Positions 26,201 through 33,834 are shown, numbered from the stretch's first letter. The stretch is DNA of 64,000 nucleotides from Bin5 sp965207495 (GCA_965207495.1 OZ242287.1:4464001-4528000); one strand, 5' to 3'. Notes: a model not told the origin generated them from the letters alone. Made by a program: numbers and translations.

Positions 26201-26531
26201 CCGTGCCTGCCCACAGTTCCGAACTCGACTCCCCGAACGTCAAGCTGTGGATGGCGCCCTGCAGATCGGCGCCTTCCGTCCATGAATGCCAGGCGCCGTT
26301 GTAGCGGCTGATGCCGTGGTCGGTCCCGAACCAGACCTCGCCAACGCCGACCGTCACGGCGAGAACGTTGTTGGAGGCCAGGCCGTCTTCCTGGGTGTAG
26401 TCGGACCAGGGAGGGATCAGCGTTCCATGGGCATGGATACCGGCGGGCCAGAGCAGCAGGAAAACCGCGGCGGTCAGCAGTAGACCGGCGCGCCTGTGAA
26501 ATCGGCCTGTTGGTGATGGACGTTTGAACAT
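23238..26531 (-). CDS. Two-propeller sensor protein fused through a TM segment to a P-loop ATPase
   Basis: 1097 residues. A signal peptide (1-35) is followed by fourteen repeats of the Reg_prop type (core x-x-x-LWxGTxxGLxxxx, from about residue 50 to 650), enough for two seven-bladed propellers. A Y_Y_Y-like Ig domain (about 665-740, ending RYTLEFQVRDFAFTYSE) and one TM (about 755-778, YLVTLVVTGLLALIGFGYMGIEVI) come next. The cytoplasmic ATPase has Walker A HGERRIGKTTLLYQL near 827-840 and Walker B LILLMDEMDVF near 948. The front half is that of hybrid two-component sensors for glycans, but no kinase, receiver or HTH is present. It heads the operon with its own TTGACA promoter. Confidence 0.85.
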   Translation of the reverse strand: MFKRPSPTGRFHRRAGLLLTAAVFLLLWPAGIHAHGTLIPPWSDYTQEDGLASNNVLAVTVGVGEVWFGTDHGISRYNGAWHSWTEGADLQGAIHSLTFGESSSELWAGTATGAVLVWNGSAWDLLARLDSPVQALHYTRGQLWIGTTAGLYLWNGEAPAPVTGLDEAYISVIGSSNAGDSIWVGTSDGLWLRQEGRWKATGEAEGLSAREITALWADASGPVWVAADGNIAWRDPATGAWEQVETDPLHARERVRITSLAGDGSGGVWVGTEGGGFFRLVESEAVPSTTPQYSLVPQSINSGETSFIHAAAVDQAGSLWLGTVSGVFRSDREIWGREIHPPASSPANEIQTMLADEQGRLWIGTRGEGIRRKEAGNGLADEAFFDVDSGLPSLFVTDLALDADGRIWAGTWWGLASLDPAAELWTQPVPPESLPSALVTAVLAQERLLWIGTDNGLARYDIATGVLSIVEALSQQDVQDLALDSADRLWAATGSAGIFVGEPDGSWARYQAGSEAGQSIFGDNIAALVADPKVPGAMWVAVNQHGLIYFDGHVWHDRTASARLPSKLFYDLYVDPVDASLWIGSEGGVTRFDGRTWETLIVEAVLPATSISSIVRSPYGVYWFGSRDGLTFHRPDLIPPWIRIETVSGAAELISANSWQVESNGNLLVGYEAGDLYTPQSELVVLYRLNPPGQLGAWQLLDRPFLELSGFTEKGRYTLEFQVRDFAFTYSEISSVSFEAESLPAQIRLPILGAIRRDYLVTLVVTGLLALIGFGYMGIEVIQTRRRALDAVVRSFNPFISGEPVRREDMFFGRREMLQKIVDTLHNNSIMIHGERRIGKTTLLYQLNNHLWGLEDEEYWFVPLYVDLEGTEEETFFHFLMEEILHTASALSGLTPETKEALQDLLYYRPGHEQYTDREFIRDLRDVIKALQHFGEVSHPGKQLRLILLMDEMDVFNAYDHLMQQRLRRIFMRDFAATLGAVIAGIRISKEWGRIESPWYNLFNEIEVAPFTREQATELLTEPVRGFYRYEPSVVDFIIDNCAGRPFRIQQYGLEAVGRMLADGRRNITMADVLFAHEHIQQMGDTINMGLGEYDDS

Positions 26532-26631
26532 TACTCTCCGCGCGAAAGACCAGCGGGGGCGGCCAGAGGCCGGCTATACCAGTCGCAGCGAGGGTTATCT
26601 GGCGACAACTTACAGATCAACGAAGTTTCAG

Positions 26632-26659
26632 AATATAACGAATGGACATTGCTTGTCAA
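26632..26659 (-). promoter_or_regulatory. Strong promoter of the propeller-ATPase operon
   Basis: Minus strand: consensus TTGACA (26659-26654), 16-bp spacer, TATATT (26637-26632). Predicted leader is about 95 nt before ATG 26531, which has GGAGAG as ribosome site. Confidence 0.6.
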
Positions 26660-26801
26660 CGCGCACGCTTTTTCGGGTGCATCTTGAAATGGGGGTGAAC
26701 CCTTGTATAGCTCTTGCTGGGACAGAACCACGGTCAGCCCCATGCTCCTGCAGACCAATCGGTTTCACTCGCTCCTCACTCCTCATCACACTCTCCTCGC
26801 G

Positions 26802-26907
26802 TTTGGGCGTTCGGCCCTCCTTTGTGCAGGGGCTGCGCCCCCGCAACGCCCCGCCCTGGCCAGCCATCGTGTGTATTCTTCCCCAGCACTCTGTCTAGCC
26901 AACGGTA
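26802..26907 (+). repeat. Dispersed repeat, module 1, copy A
   Basis: First of four copies of an intergenic sequence of about 110 bp. It begins with TTTGGGCG after a CT-rich run, contains the hairpin GGGGCTGCGCCCC, and ends in TCTAGCCAAC. A 36-bp block (26822-26857) is identical in all four copies. It sits in the roughly 740-bp gap between the propeller gene and the GcvT-like gene, which otherwise holds only module 2 and two promoters. Confidence 0.8.
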
Positions 26908-26920
26908 TTTCCCCCAAACG

Positions 26921-27096
26921 GTCCTGCAGGGGCAGGCCTTGTGCCTGCCCTTTCCCCCTGATCAACGGTTCCCCCCGGCAATGCCAGACCTAACCCCTGC
27001 CCTGCGTCTGTCCACAAGCCGGCAAACATATCCAGCCGCTGCCGGTATAATCTCTTCGCCAGACTGTTCCCGCCCCGAGTCTGGGATGTACCCGCT
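26921..27096 (+). repeat. Dispersed repeat, module 2, copy A
   Basis: Companion of module 1. It starts with the hairpin GGCAGGCCTTGTGCCTGCC (26931-26949) and ends with a segment at 27058-27095 that carries the inverted repeat CCAGACT / AGTCTGG. It matches the second copy at 62661-62836 most strongly at its two ends; the middle is diverged. Confidence 0.65.
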
Positions 27097-27181
27097 TTTT
27101 CCGCTTTGGGAAGTCGCTGAATAAGACATGCTTTCTCAGTTTTCGTCCCGATCCCGTAGCGACAGCGAAACCTGCAAGTAT

Positions 27182-27212
27182 TTGCCAATTCACTGCCGTA
27201 TTGTTGTATGAT
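27182..27212 (+). promoter_or_regulatory. Weak promoter candidate for the GcvT-like gene
   Basis: TTGCCA (27182-27187), 19-bp spacer, TATGAT (27207-27212). The spacer is longer than ideal. It lies between the repeat modules and the coding start at 27275. Confidence 0.3.
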
Positions 27213-27274
27213 CAGTGCTGTTTGTGCTGAGTGATTCCGGGACGACCCGGCGCGGTATTGGAGACAAGGAAGTG

Positions 27275-28366
27275 ATGAAACAGACCAGACTTTATGACCG
27301 ACATGTAGATCTCGGCGGACGCATGGTTCCCTTCGCCGACTACGAGCTGCCTGTACAGTACACGGCCGGCCCCAACGCGGAACACCGGAGCGTGCGCACA
27401 GCCGCCGGCGTATTCGATATCGACCATATGGGGCAGTTTGCGCTCAGCGGCGAGGACGCGCTGGCGTATCTCCAGTATGTTCAAGTGGCCGACGTTTCTA
27501 CTCTGGCCGAGTGGGAAGCCCGCTACAGCCTGCTCTGCTACGAAGACGGCACCATCGTTGATGACATTTTCATCTATCGATTGCCTGAAAAGTGGCTTAT
27601 CGTCGTCAACGCCGCCAACCGCGAAAAGGATTTCACCTGGTTGCAGAGCTTCACCCACGGTTATCGCGTTGAATTGACCGACATATCGGACCAGACCTAC
27701 ATGCTGGCCGTTCAAGGCCCCAGGGCAGCCGCAATCCTCAACAGGATGAGCTCCGCCAACCTGGCTGCCATTCCGCAACGCTCTGCATTGCAAGCAGAGG
27801 TCGGCGGCGTCGAGATGCTCCTGGGCCGCACTGGTTACACGGGCGAGGACGGCTTCGAACTCTACCTGCCTCCGGATAAGGCGGTATCTTTCTGGGATTC
27901 CCTGCTGGCGGAGGGAAGAGGCGACGGGCTGCTGCCATGCGGCCTTGCCGCCCGCGACAGTCTGCGTTTCGAGGCCTGCATGTCACTGTACGGTCACGAA
28001 ATCGACGCCAAAACAAATCCCTATGAAGCCCGACTCGGCTGGGTCGTCGCGCTGGATAAACCATCCTTCCTGGGACGCAACGCGCTCCTGAAGGTGAAGT
28101 TGGAAGGCACCGAGCGCTTACTAGTGGCGTTTGAAATGATAGAAAAGGCCGTACCCAGGGAGGACCATGGAATCATCGGTCTTGAAGGCCAGGTGGCCGG
28201 GCATGTTACCACCGGCATGAAGAGCCCGACCCTGGACAAGTTCATTGGCTTGGGGTACCTGCCGCGCGGTATGCACCGCCTCGGTTCGGAGATCCACATT
28301 ATTATTCGCGGCCGACCGCGCCGGGCACGCGTCTGTAAACGACCTTTCTATAGATCGCCTCGCTAA
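27275..28366 (+). CDS. gcvT: GcvT-family aminomethyltransferase
   Basis: 363 residues from ATG 27275, which has AAGGA 4 bp upstream; the frame is open to 27215. The T-protein of glycine cleavage transfers the methylene group to tetrahydrofolate. Family features: RLYDRHVDLGGRMVPFADYELPVQY at the start, VFDIDHMGQFALSGEDAL, GRTGYTGEDGFELYLP near 190-205, CGLAARDSLRFEACMSLYGHEID near 228-250, and the end pattern KRPFYR. No gcvH or gcvP is nearby, so it may serve a dispersed glycine cleavage system or be a folate-dependent demethylase of the same fold. It stands alone as a single gene. Confidence 0.8.
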   Translation: MKQTRLYDRHVDLGGRMVPFADYELPVQYTAGPNAEHRSVRTAAGVFDIDHMGQFALSGEDALAYLQYVQVADVSTLAEWEARYSLLCYEDGTIVDDIFIYRLPEKWLIVVNAANREKDFTWLQSFTHGYRVELTDISDQTYMLAVQGPRAAAILNRMSSANLAAIPQRSALQAEVGGVEMLLGRTGYTGEDGFELYLPPDKAVSFWDSLLAEGRGDGLLPCGLAARDSLRFEACMSLYGHEIDAKTNPYEARLGWVVALDKPSFLGRNALLKVKLEGTERLLVAFEMIEKAVPREDHGIIGLEGQVAGHVTTGMKSPTLDKFIGLGYLPRGMHRLGSEIHIIIRGRPRRARVCKRPFYRSPR

Positions 28367-28452
28367 CAGGGAAGGGCATCTGAGCGCGAAGATTCCGGCA
28401 TAGATTCTTTGTACCACTCAGATTCGAGCACTGCTGTTGTAAGATCGTTTAT

Positions 28453-28482
28453 CTGACAGTGACAGTGCTTAAGTGCTAGAAT
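28453..28482 (+). promoter_or_regulatory. Promoter of the hicAB-like pair
   Basis: CTGACA (28453-28458), 18-bp spacer, TAGAAT (28477-28482). A transcript would start around 28489, at or next to ATG 28490, so a leaderless start is possible. Confidence 0.45.
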
Positions 28483-28521
28483 CATGCACATGGAGTTGCG
28501 CAGAGAGAGGATCGCAAGGCG

Positions 28522-28677
28522 TTGGAGCGGGAAGGCTGGTACTTGCAAAGACACGGGTCGAGCCATGACATCTATAGGCATCCCCGCATTTCAGGAATAA
28601 TTACGTTGCCACGCCACCGAACTCTCTCTCCAGGAGTGGCTCGATCCACTGCCAAGAAGGCTGGCTGGGAGGTCTAG
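28522..28677 (+). pseudogene. hicA: HicA-like mRNA interferase, 5' end missing or frameshifted
   Basis: The frame ending at TAG 28675-28677 reads LEREGWYLQRHGSSHDIYRHP and later LPRHRTLSPGVARSTAKKAGWEV, which is the HicA double-stranded-RNA-binding-like toxin with its catalytic His (GSSHDIYRHP). No ATG or GTG exists in this frame between the upstream stop at 28477 and residue Leu at TTG 28522. ATG 28484/28490 lie in another frame and read MHMELRR before an (AG)4 run at 28502-28509 where the frames would have to switch. Either a TTG start gives a 51-residue form or a small indel disabled the toxin. HicB starts directly after the stop. Confidence 0.55.
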
Positions 28678-29067
28678 ATGAGGTATCCAGCGCTTATTGA
28701 CGGTGAACTGGGCGCATACGGTATCGTGTTCCCAGACATAGAAGGCATTGCGGCTATGGGGGAGACCTTAGATGAAGTTATCTTGAACGGAGCCGCAGTA
28801 TTACAGGACTATGCCATTGAAGTGGAGCGAGATGGGCTTGCTCTTGTTTCGCCCAGCACATTGGCGGATGTTGAGGTGCCTGCAGGCTGTATCTTGACCT
28901 CCATCGTCCTGGTCCCTGCCGCGCCCGACAAGCCAAGTGTGAGGCTGAATATCACGTTGGACGCGGGGATTGCCGAGTATATTGCCTCCGAATCCAAGCG
29001 GCGTGGCATGACGCGGAAGAATTACCTGGAACGGATAGTATGTCACACGGCTCAAGTAGGAGGATAA
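28678..29067 (+). CDS. hicB: HicB-family antitoxin
   Basis: 129 residues. The N-terminal part (MRYPALIDGELGAYGIVFPDIEGIAAMGETLDEVILNGAAVLQDY) is the partially degraded RNase-H-like HicB domain that blocks HicA. The C-terminal part (VRLNITLDAGIAEYIASESKRRGMTRKNYLERIV) is a ribbon-helix-helix-like DNA-binding segment used for autorepression. ATG directly follows the hicA stop (TAGATG), so translation is coupled. If the toxin is inactive, the antitoxin is an orphan. Confidence 0.82.
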   Translation: MRYPALIDGELGAYGIVFPDIEGIAAMGETLDEVILNGAAVLQDYAIEVERDGLALVSPSTLADVEVPAGCILTSIVLVPAAPDKPSVRLNITLDAGIAEYIASESKRRGMTRKNYLERIVCHTAQVGG

Positions 29068-29186
29068 TCCACGAACCCGATGTCAAGAATGCCGACGCCC
29101 GCGACTGTGGCAGGCTGTGTCCCTTAGCAGGAGTCGAACAACGCTTAGCAGTCGGCCATAAGTGCATAAATGAGAGGACAGACAGA

Positions 29187-29501
29187 ATGGCTCACGAGCA
29201 TGCAAAACCAGGTATGGTAATGGACCTTAACTCGTTTGGCGGGACGGCTTCAACCGCGGTCGTCAAAGAGAAAGAGTTCGAGGCGATTCGCGTCTACCTC
29301 AGCCCGGGCAAGAAGATCCCGCCGCACAAAGTCGATGGGCCGATTACGGTCCACTGTCTCAGTGGAAGTTGCACGTTCTTCGTAGGAGATGAACCGAGGG
29401 AGCTCGTTCCAGGTTCCTGGCTCTACTTGGAGGGAGGGGCGATGCACGCACTGGAGTCGGAGGAGGAGTGCGCTGTGTTGGTGACGATATTATTTAACTA
29501 G
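29187..29501 (+). CDS. Small cupin-domain protein
   Basis: 104 residues from ATG 29187, with AGAGGA 8 bp upstream; an earlier in-frame ATG at 29040 would overlap hicB and lacks conserved sequence. The single cupin barrel shows the two motifs in weak form: SPGKKIPPHKVDGPITVHCLSGSCTFFVG and PGSWLYLEGGAMHALESEEECAVLV. Only some of the His ligands are present (His47 and His89 by eye), so metal binding is uncertain. Small cupins of this kind bind sugars or act as dioxygenase-like or sensor modules. It converges on the Gfo/Idh gene. Confidence 0.75.
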   Translation: MAHEHAKPGMVMDLNSFGGTASTAVVKEKEFEAIRVYLSPGKKIPPHKVDGPITVHCLSGSCTFFVGDEPRELVPGSWLYLEGGAMHALESEEECAVLVTILFN

Positions 29502-29543
29502 TGCAGCTGACGAGCAGAGGCAGTCTTCCATAGTCATTCAACT

Positions 29544-30536
29544 CTACAACCGCAACTCCTGCGTCTTGCCGCTACGAATGGCCTCAAACGCCTTGAGCAC
29601 CATCGCCGTCGCGCGCGTCCCGTCACGAGGACCGGTAGGCGGCTCGGTATCGTCCAGCAGGCACCTGGCCCAGGCTTCCAGTTCACCTCTCGTACCCTCC
29701 GGATCGGAGGAGGCTGGGGGCGGCAACTCTTCCACAGACAACGAATCAATTTCGCAGCCGCCAAAGGTTACCTTGTGGCAACGGTCGTGAAGCGTCGCCG
29801 TGCGCTGCCCGTCTAAAACCTCAAAGAAAAACTTGGACGTATAACGGGCATCGCCGCTGTCGCCGGCAATGATCGACGCGATGCTGCCGTTTTCAAACTG
29901 CACCGAGACCGCGGCGTTATCGACCAGTCCAATCTCCGGGTGTGTCAACGCGCCGCCGGCCGCGCTGATGAGAACAGGCTCCGACTCATTGAGCCAGTAG
30001 ACCAGGTCAAAGGCGTGGCAGCCGTTGGACAGCACAGGTCCGCCGCCGCGCTCCGGCGTAATCGCCCAGCCCTTCATGTTGGGATGCAGGCTCTGCCCAA
30101 CCGTAACCAAAGGCTTCTGAATGACCTCCTTCACCTTGGCGACCAGCGGGGCAAAACGAAATTTGAAGCCCATCATCAGTTTGACGCCCGCCTTGGCGAC
30201 TGCCTCCTCGATCTCCAGGCACTCCTCGATCGTAAGCGCCATCGGTTTCTCGAGAAAGATATGCTTGCCAGCTGCAGCCGCCTGGGTCGCAAAGGGCGTG
30301 TGCGAATCATGATGGGTGGCGATCAGTACGGCGTCTATTTCATCGTCGTCCCACACAGTTTCGACGTCGGTCGTGTGGTAGCGGCCGCCGAACTCCTGGC
30401 ACGCGCCCGCGGCAGCCTCTTCAAGGACATCGACATAGGCCGTAAAGTTCAACTCCGGCAGGTCACGGGCTCTGCGCATGTGGCTGCGCCCCATCCCTCC
30501 GCAACCAATCAGCGCCATATTGATCGAGTCAGTCAT
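29544..30536 (-). CDS. Gfo/Idh/MocA family oxidoreductase
   Basis: 330 residues. NAD(P)-dependent sugar or inositol dehydrogenase fold: Rossmann glycine motif MALIGCGGMGRSHMRR at the start, THHDSHTPFATQAAAAGKHIFLEKPMALT near 92-120 with the catalytic Lys of EKP, and the C-terminal sheet domain with GGGPVLSNGCHAFDLVYWL (His as second catalytic residue). SD GGAGG lies 8 bp before the ATG. It is the last gene of the operon that begins at 40601 and likely oxidises the sugar imported by the ABC system just upstream. Confidence 0.9.
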   Translation of the reverse strand: MTDSINMALIGCGGMGRSHMRRARDLPELNFTAYVDVLEEAAAGACQEFGGRYHTTDVETVWDDDEIDAVLIATHHDSHTPFATQAAAAGKHIFLEKPMALTIEECLEIEEAVAKAGVKLMMGFKFRFAPLVAKVKEVIQKPLVTVGQSLHPNMKGWAITPERGGGPVLSNGCHAFDLVYWLNESEPVLISAAGGALTHPEIGLVDNAAVSVQFENGSIASIIAGDSGDARYTSKFFFEVLDGQRTATLHDRCHKVTFGGCEIDSLSVEELPPPASSDPEGTRGELEAWARCLLDDTEPPTGPRDGTRATAMVLKAFEAIRSGKTQELRL

Positions 30537-30621
30537 TGTCCTTACCTCCGAATACCGTGGCCGCTAAGAACGCCCCAATCTGGCGGGCTGAACGGGACGA
30601 TCCTTCATCTGCGTGACCGCC

Positions 30622-31812
30622 CTATTTGAGAACAAAAGTGGAACCGGCGATGTAGCGTGTGCCGCCGAAGCCGTTGCCGTCGTCCATCGTGAAGTAGTAT
30701 GCGGTGAAGATGCGGCCAGGCTCCACCTCAGTCGCGACCGGATATCCCAAATCCCTGATCGGACTGTCGTCGCGGAGTATCTGCTCGTCGCTCCAGGTCT
30801 CGCCGTCGTCGTTGCTGACGACTAGACCGATCCCATGTGGAGGTTTGCGGCGGCCGAAGAGGACGAGAATGCGGCCATCGGCCAGCTGCATTGGCCACGG
30901 CGAACGATAGTGCTTGCCGGCCTCCCACAGGGTGCCTCTTCTCTCCCGCGCGCGCCTGGCCCAAGGGGACCGTCCCCAACGAACAATCGGTTTCGGCCGC
31001 GACCAGGAGTAGCCGCCGTCATCGGAATAGTTCATCTGAATCGCGTCACGCAGCCCGTCAATGTTGAGCGTGTAGCATTGGAGGCGGCCCGTCGGCAGCC
31101 TCAGCAAACCAGCATAAGTGGGCCGGCCGTTTCCCGTCGGGTCGTCACAGATGCGGGCGAGCGGGTCCCAACTGAGCCCGTTGTCATCGCTGCCGTACAG
31201 AACCACCCCATCGGTGGGCAGGGCGACCGACATCGCCGCCAGCTGTGTCCCATCCGGCATCTGAACAAGAGGATGCCCGTCCTTATGCACCATGCCATGC
31301 CCGGCTGGAGGCTGCACAGGTGTCGGGACCTCTTCCCAGGTCCGACCTTGATCGGGCGAGCGCAGTGCGTAACAGAGCAGGGCAGGCTGATATCCTTCCC
31401 CGGCGTTGGTGCGTCCGAAAAAGATGGCTGTCTCCGGCGCAGTCAGATCGATCCAGTCTCGTTCAATGCCAGGGTGGACTTCAACTTGCCGGACGTAGGC
31501 GCGACGCGCCTCAACCGGCGTGCTCTCGTCGAAGATGACAACATCGTTGGCTCGGTCCCAGGTTGCTCCGTAGTCGAAGCTGCGCGCTAAAATGACCTGA
31601 GCGCGGCCGTGGTATCCATCATAACCATGCCGAACGTCGTTGCGGTGGCGGTAGGCACAAGGCGCGCGATAGTAGATGACCGCGATCTCGCCACCCCCGA
31701 AGTTGAATATACCGCCCTGACGCGGATGGCCGGCATAGCGGTCGCGCGCATAGTCGACCAGTGTGTGTTCGACCTCGGCCAGTTCCGGTGCAAGTATGTA
31801 TTTTGTCGTCAT
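30622..31812 (-). CDS. BNR/Asp-box sialidase-like protein, no signal peptide
   Basis: 396 residues from ATG 31812 (MTTKYILAPELAEV); the frame stays open further upstream, but that part runs opposite the permease gene and is not coding. Five Asp-boxes are visible: SFDYGATWDRA, SPDQGRTWEEV, SDDNGLSWDPL, SDDGGYSWSRP and SNDDGETWSDE, which build a six-bladed propeller like GH33 or related exo-hydrolases. No signal peptide or TM is seen, so it is expected in the cytoplasm. An arginine triad cannot be assigned with confidence. Substrate unknown; the place between sugar permeases and an oxidoreductase points to hydrolysis of an imported glycoside. Confidence 0.8.
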   Translation of the reverse strand: MTTKYILAPELAEVEHTLVDYARDRYAGHPRQGGIFNFGGGEIAVIYYRAPCAYRHRNDVRHGYDGYHGRAQVILARSFDYGATWDRANDVVIFDESTPVEARRAYVRQVEVHPGIERDWIDLTAPETAIFFGRTNAGEGYQPALLCYALRSPDQGRTWEEVPTPVQPPAGHGMVHKDGHPLVQMPDGTQLAAMSVALPTDGVVLYGSDDNGLSWDPLARICDDPTGNGRPTYAGLLRLPTGRLQCYTLNIDGLRDAIQMNYSDDGGYSWSRPKPIVRWGRSPWARRARERRGTLWEAGKHYRSPWPMQLADGRILVLFGRRKPPHGIGLVVSNDDGETWSDEQILRDDSPIRDLGYPVATEVEPGRIFTAYYFTMDDGNGFGGTRYIAGSTFVLK

Positions 31813-31853
31813 GGGTTTCGCCGGGTGGCAGCGCAACGTGCGGAAATGCCTGT

Positions 31854-32777
31854 CTACTTCAGGCCGGTGAGAGCAATACCCTGCACAAACTTGCGCTGAA
31901 AAGCAATGAAAAGAATCAGGATTGGCAGCACAGCCATCACCGATCCGGCCAGCAGCACCGACTGGAACAGTTCGGCCATCGAGGTCAGCGAACCGGAGCC
32001 GTAGGCCAGCGAATACATCCCGACCGATATCGTGTAGAGCCGTTCGGAGCTCGACATCACCAACGGCCAGACGAACGCGTTCCAACTGCCCTGGAATTGG
32101 AAGAGGGCCACCACCGTCACGACAGGGCCGGACAGCGGCATGATCACCCGCCACCAGATCATCGGCTCGCTGCAGCCGTCGATACGGGCGGCATCCTCCA
32201 GGTCCCGCGGCAACGTGCGAAAGAACTGGCGGAAGAGAAAGATGGAGCCGGCGCTGACCACGTTGGGCAGGATCAGGCCGGCATAACTGTTGTACAGACC
32301 GTGCCCGCCAGCGCCTAAAATGTCGTTGCCGCCCAACAGCGGCAGCCGCAGCATCAGGATAAAGAGTGGCAGAAAGGTGACTGAACCGGGAATCATCATC
32401 GTGGCGAGAACGAGGCCGAATAGAAAGTCGCGCGCCGGGAAGCGGAGGCGGCCAAAGACGTAGCCGGCCAGTGAGGATGTGGTCGTCGCCAGGACTGTCA
32501 CCGCGACCGCGTAGATCGTGGTGGTTTGGATATATCTGCTGATGCCAGCCATCTTCCAGGCGATCAGATAGGGTTCTAGGCTCCAGTTGAGCGGATTGAA
32601 CATGTCCCAAGTGAAGCCGATACGAATGACCAGGCCCGCCGTACCCAAAGAACTGATGGCCATCCAGAGAAAGGGCAGAGCGGCGATCACCAACCCTAAA
32701 GCGATGCCGATTACTAGCAGAGTTTGAAAGAGCAACTCCTGCCGTGGTGGAAGACGAAGATTTCGTGTCTGTCCCAT
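31854..32777 (-). CDS. Carbohydrate ABC transporter permease (MalG type)
   Basis: 307 residues from ATG 32777 (a TTG two codons upstream is also open). Six TM segments; the EAA loop is recognisable in FRTLPRDLEDAARIDGCSEPMIWWRVIMPLSGP near 195-227. The C-terminus LPILILFIAFQRKFVQGIALTGLK is the standard ending of this family. It forms the import channel with the permease just upstream. No ATPase gene is in the operon. Confidence 0.9.
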   Translation of the reverse strand: MGQTRNLRLPPRQELLFQTLLVIGIALGLVIAALPFLWMAISSLGTAGLVIRIGFTWDMFNPLNWSLEPYLIAWKMAGISRYIQTTTIYAVAVTVLATTTSSLAGYVFGRLRFPARDFLFGLVLATMMIPGSVTFLPLFILMLRLPLLGGNDILGAGGHGLYNSYAGLILPNVVSAGSIFLFRQFFRTLPRDLEDAARIDGCSEPMIWWRVIMPLSGPVVTVVALFQFQGSWNAFVWPLVMSSSERLYTISVGMYSLAYGSGSLTSMAELFQSVLLAGSVMAVLPILILFIAFQRKFVQGIALTGLK

Positions 32778-32851
32778 TTGCAATAAAGTCTTTGCCGCCG
32801 GCGATCTAGGAAGTTAGCGGCCGAAAATCACTGACGCCAGCCAATTGACGA

Positions 32852-33766
32852 TCAGTATTCGAGCGATGAAGAAAAGAATCTCCAATTGAAATAGGTAAGA
32901 ACAGCAATGGCAAAGAAAAGCAGGACCGCCATTGCCGACGCGTAGCCCATCTGATTAAACTTGAAGGCGTTCAGATAAATCTGGTGCACGATGGTGGTCG
33001 TTCGGAATGCTGGTCCGCCTTCGGTCATAATCATTACCAGGTCGAACACTTGAAGCGAGTCGATCATACCGATTATGAAGAGGTAAAAAGTCACCGGCCG
33101 CAGCAGCGGGAAGGTGATAAAGCGCAGAATCTGCCAGCGCCCGGCGCCATCCACCTTCGCCGCATCGTAGTAAGTCTCCGGGATACCTTGCAGACCGGCC
33201 AGGTAGATAAGCATGGTCCCGCCAAAAGCCTTCCAGACCGCCACTCCGATCACTGCCTGCATGGCTGTAAACGGGCTGTTGAGCCAGTCCTTGGGTTGAA
33301 CGCCAACCAGCTTGAGCACCAGGCTGACCAGCCCCACCTGCGGCTGAAAGAGCCACATCCAGGCAATGCCCATCGCGATAGTCGAGGTCAGGACCGGCAG
33401 GTAGTAGGCGCCGCGCAGGAACGAGATGCCCCGAATTCTGCGATTCAGCAAAATAGCAGCCGTAAAACCAACCGCCATCGAGAGAGGAACGAAGCCCAGC
33501 GTGAACTGAATTGTGTTCCTTATCGTAATCCGGAACAGCTCATTGCCAAACGCCTCGCTATAGTTGGCGGTCCCCGCCCCCCGCATGGTGGCGCTGAACG
33601 CGTCAAAGTGGGTGAAGCTGAGGCCGATTGCCCCCAATACCGGCAGGACAGTAAAGACCAGCAGCGGCAAGACGGCAGGCAAGATCAGAGCATACGCCCA
33701 CCTGACCTCGCTGCGGCGCCACTCCGCGCGAAACTCCTGGAATCGACCTGCCGTACCAACCGCCAC
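32852..33766 (-). CDS. Carbohydrate ABC transporter permease (MalF/UgpA type)
   Basis: 304 residues from GTG 33766, chosen because AAGGAGG sits 6 bp upstream; an earlier in-frame GTG exists at 33823. Six TM segments, starting with YALILPAVLPLLVFTVLPVLGAI. The EAA motif is YLAGLQGIPETYYDAAKVDGAGRWQILRFITFPLLRP near 197-233. It lies between the binding protein and the second permease, as in typical CUT1 systems. Confidence 0.9.
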   Translation of the reverse strand: MAVGTAGRFQEFRAEWRRSEVRWAYALILPAVLPLLVFTVLPVLGAIGLSFTHFDAFSATMRGAGTANYSEAFGNELFRITIRNTIQFTLGFVPLSMAVGFTAAILLNRRIRGISFLRGAYYLPVLTSTIAMGIAWMWLFQPQVGLVSLVLKLVGVQPKDWLNSPFTAMQAVIGVAVWKAFGGTMLIYLAGLQGIPETYYDAAKVDGAGRWQILRFITFPLLRPVTFYLFIIGMIDSLQVFDLVMIMTEGGPAFRTTTIVHQIYLNAFKFNQMGYASAMAVLLFFAIAVLTYFNWRFFSSSLEY

Positions 33767-33802
33767 GAGCGGCCTCCTTATGTCAGTGGAAAGTGGTTCG
33801 CA

Positions 33803-33834
33803 AATAGCGGCCAGCAGTTGCACAAACCGCTATT
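33803..33834 (-). promoter_or_regulatory. Hairpin between binding-protein and permease genes
   Basis: Perfect 8-bp inverted repeat AATAGCGG / CCGCTATT with a 16-nt loop and no T-run, in the gap of about 100 bp after the binding-protein stop. Such structures often stabilise the upstream mRNA and lower permease expression. Confidence 0.4.

Noticed and set aside
31813..32610. Upstream extension of the BNR protein frame
   Set aside because: The extra 266 codons are antisense-free but overlap the permease gene in another frame and give a low-complexity His/Arg-rich sequence; homology begins at ATG 31812.
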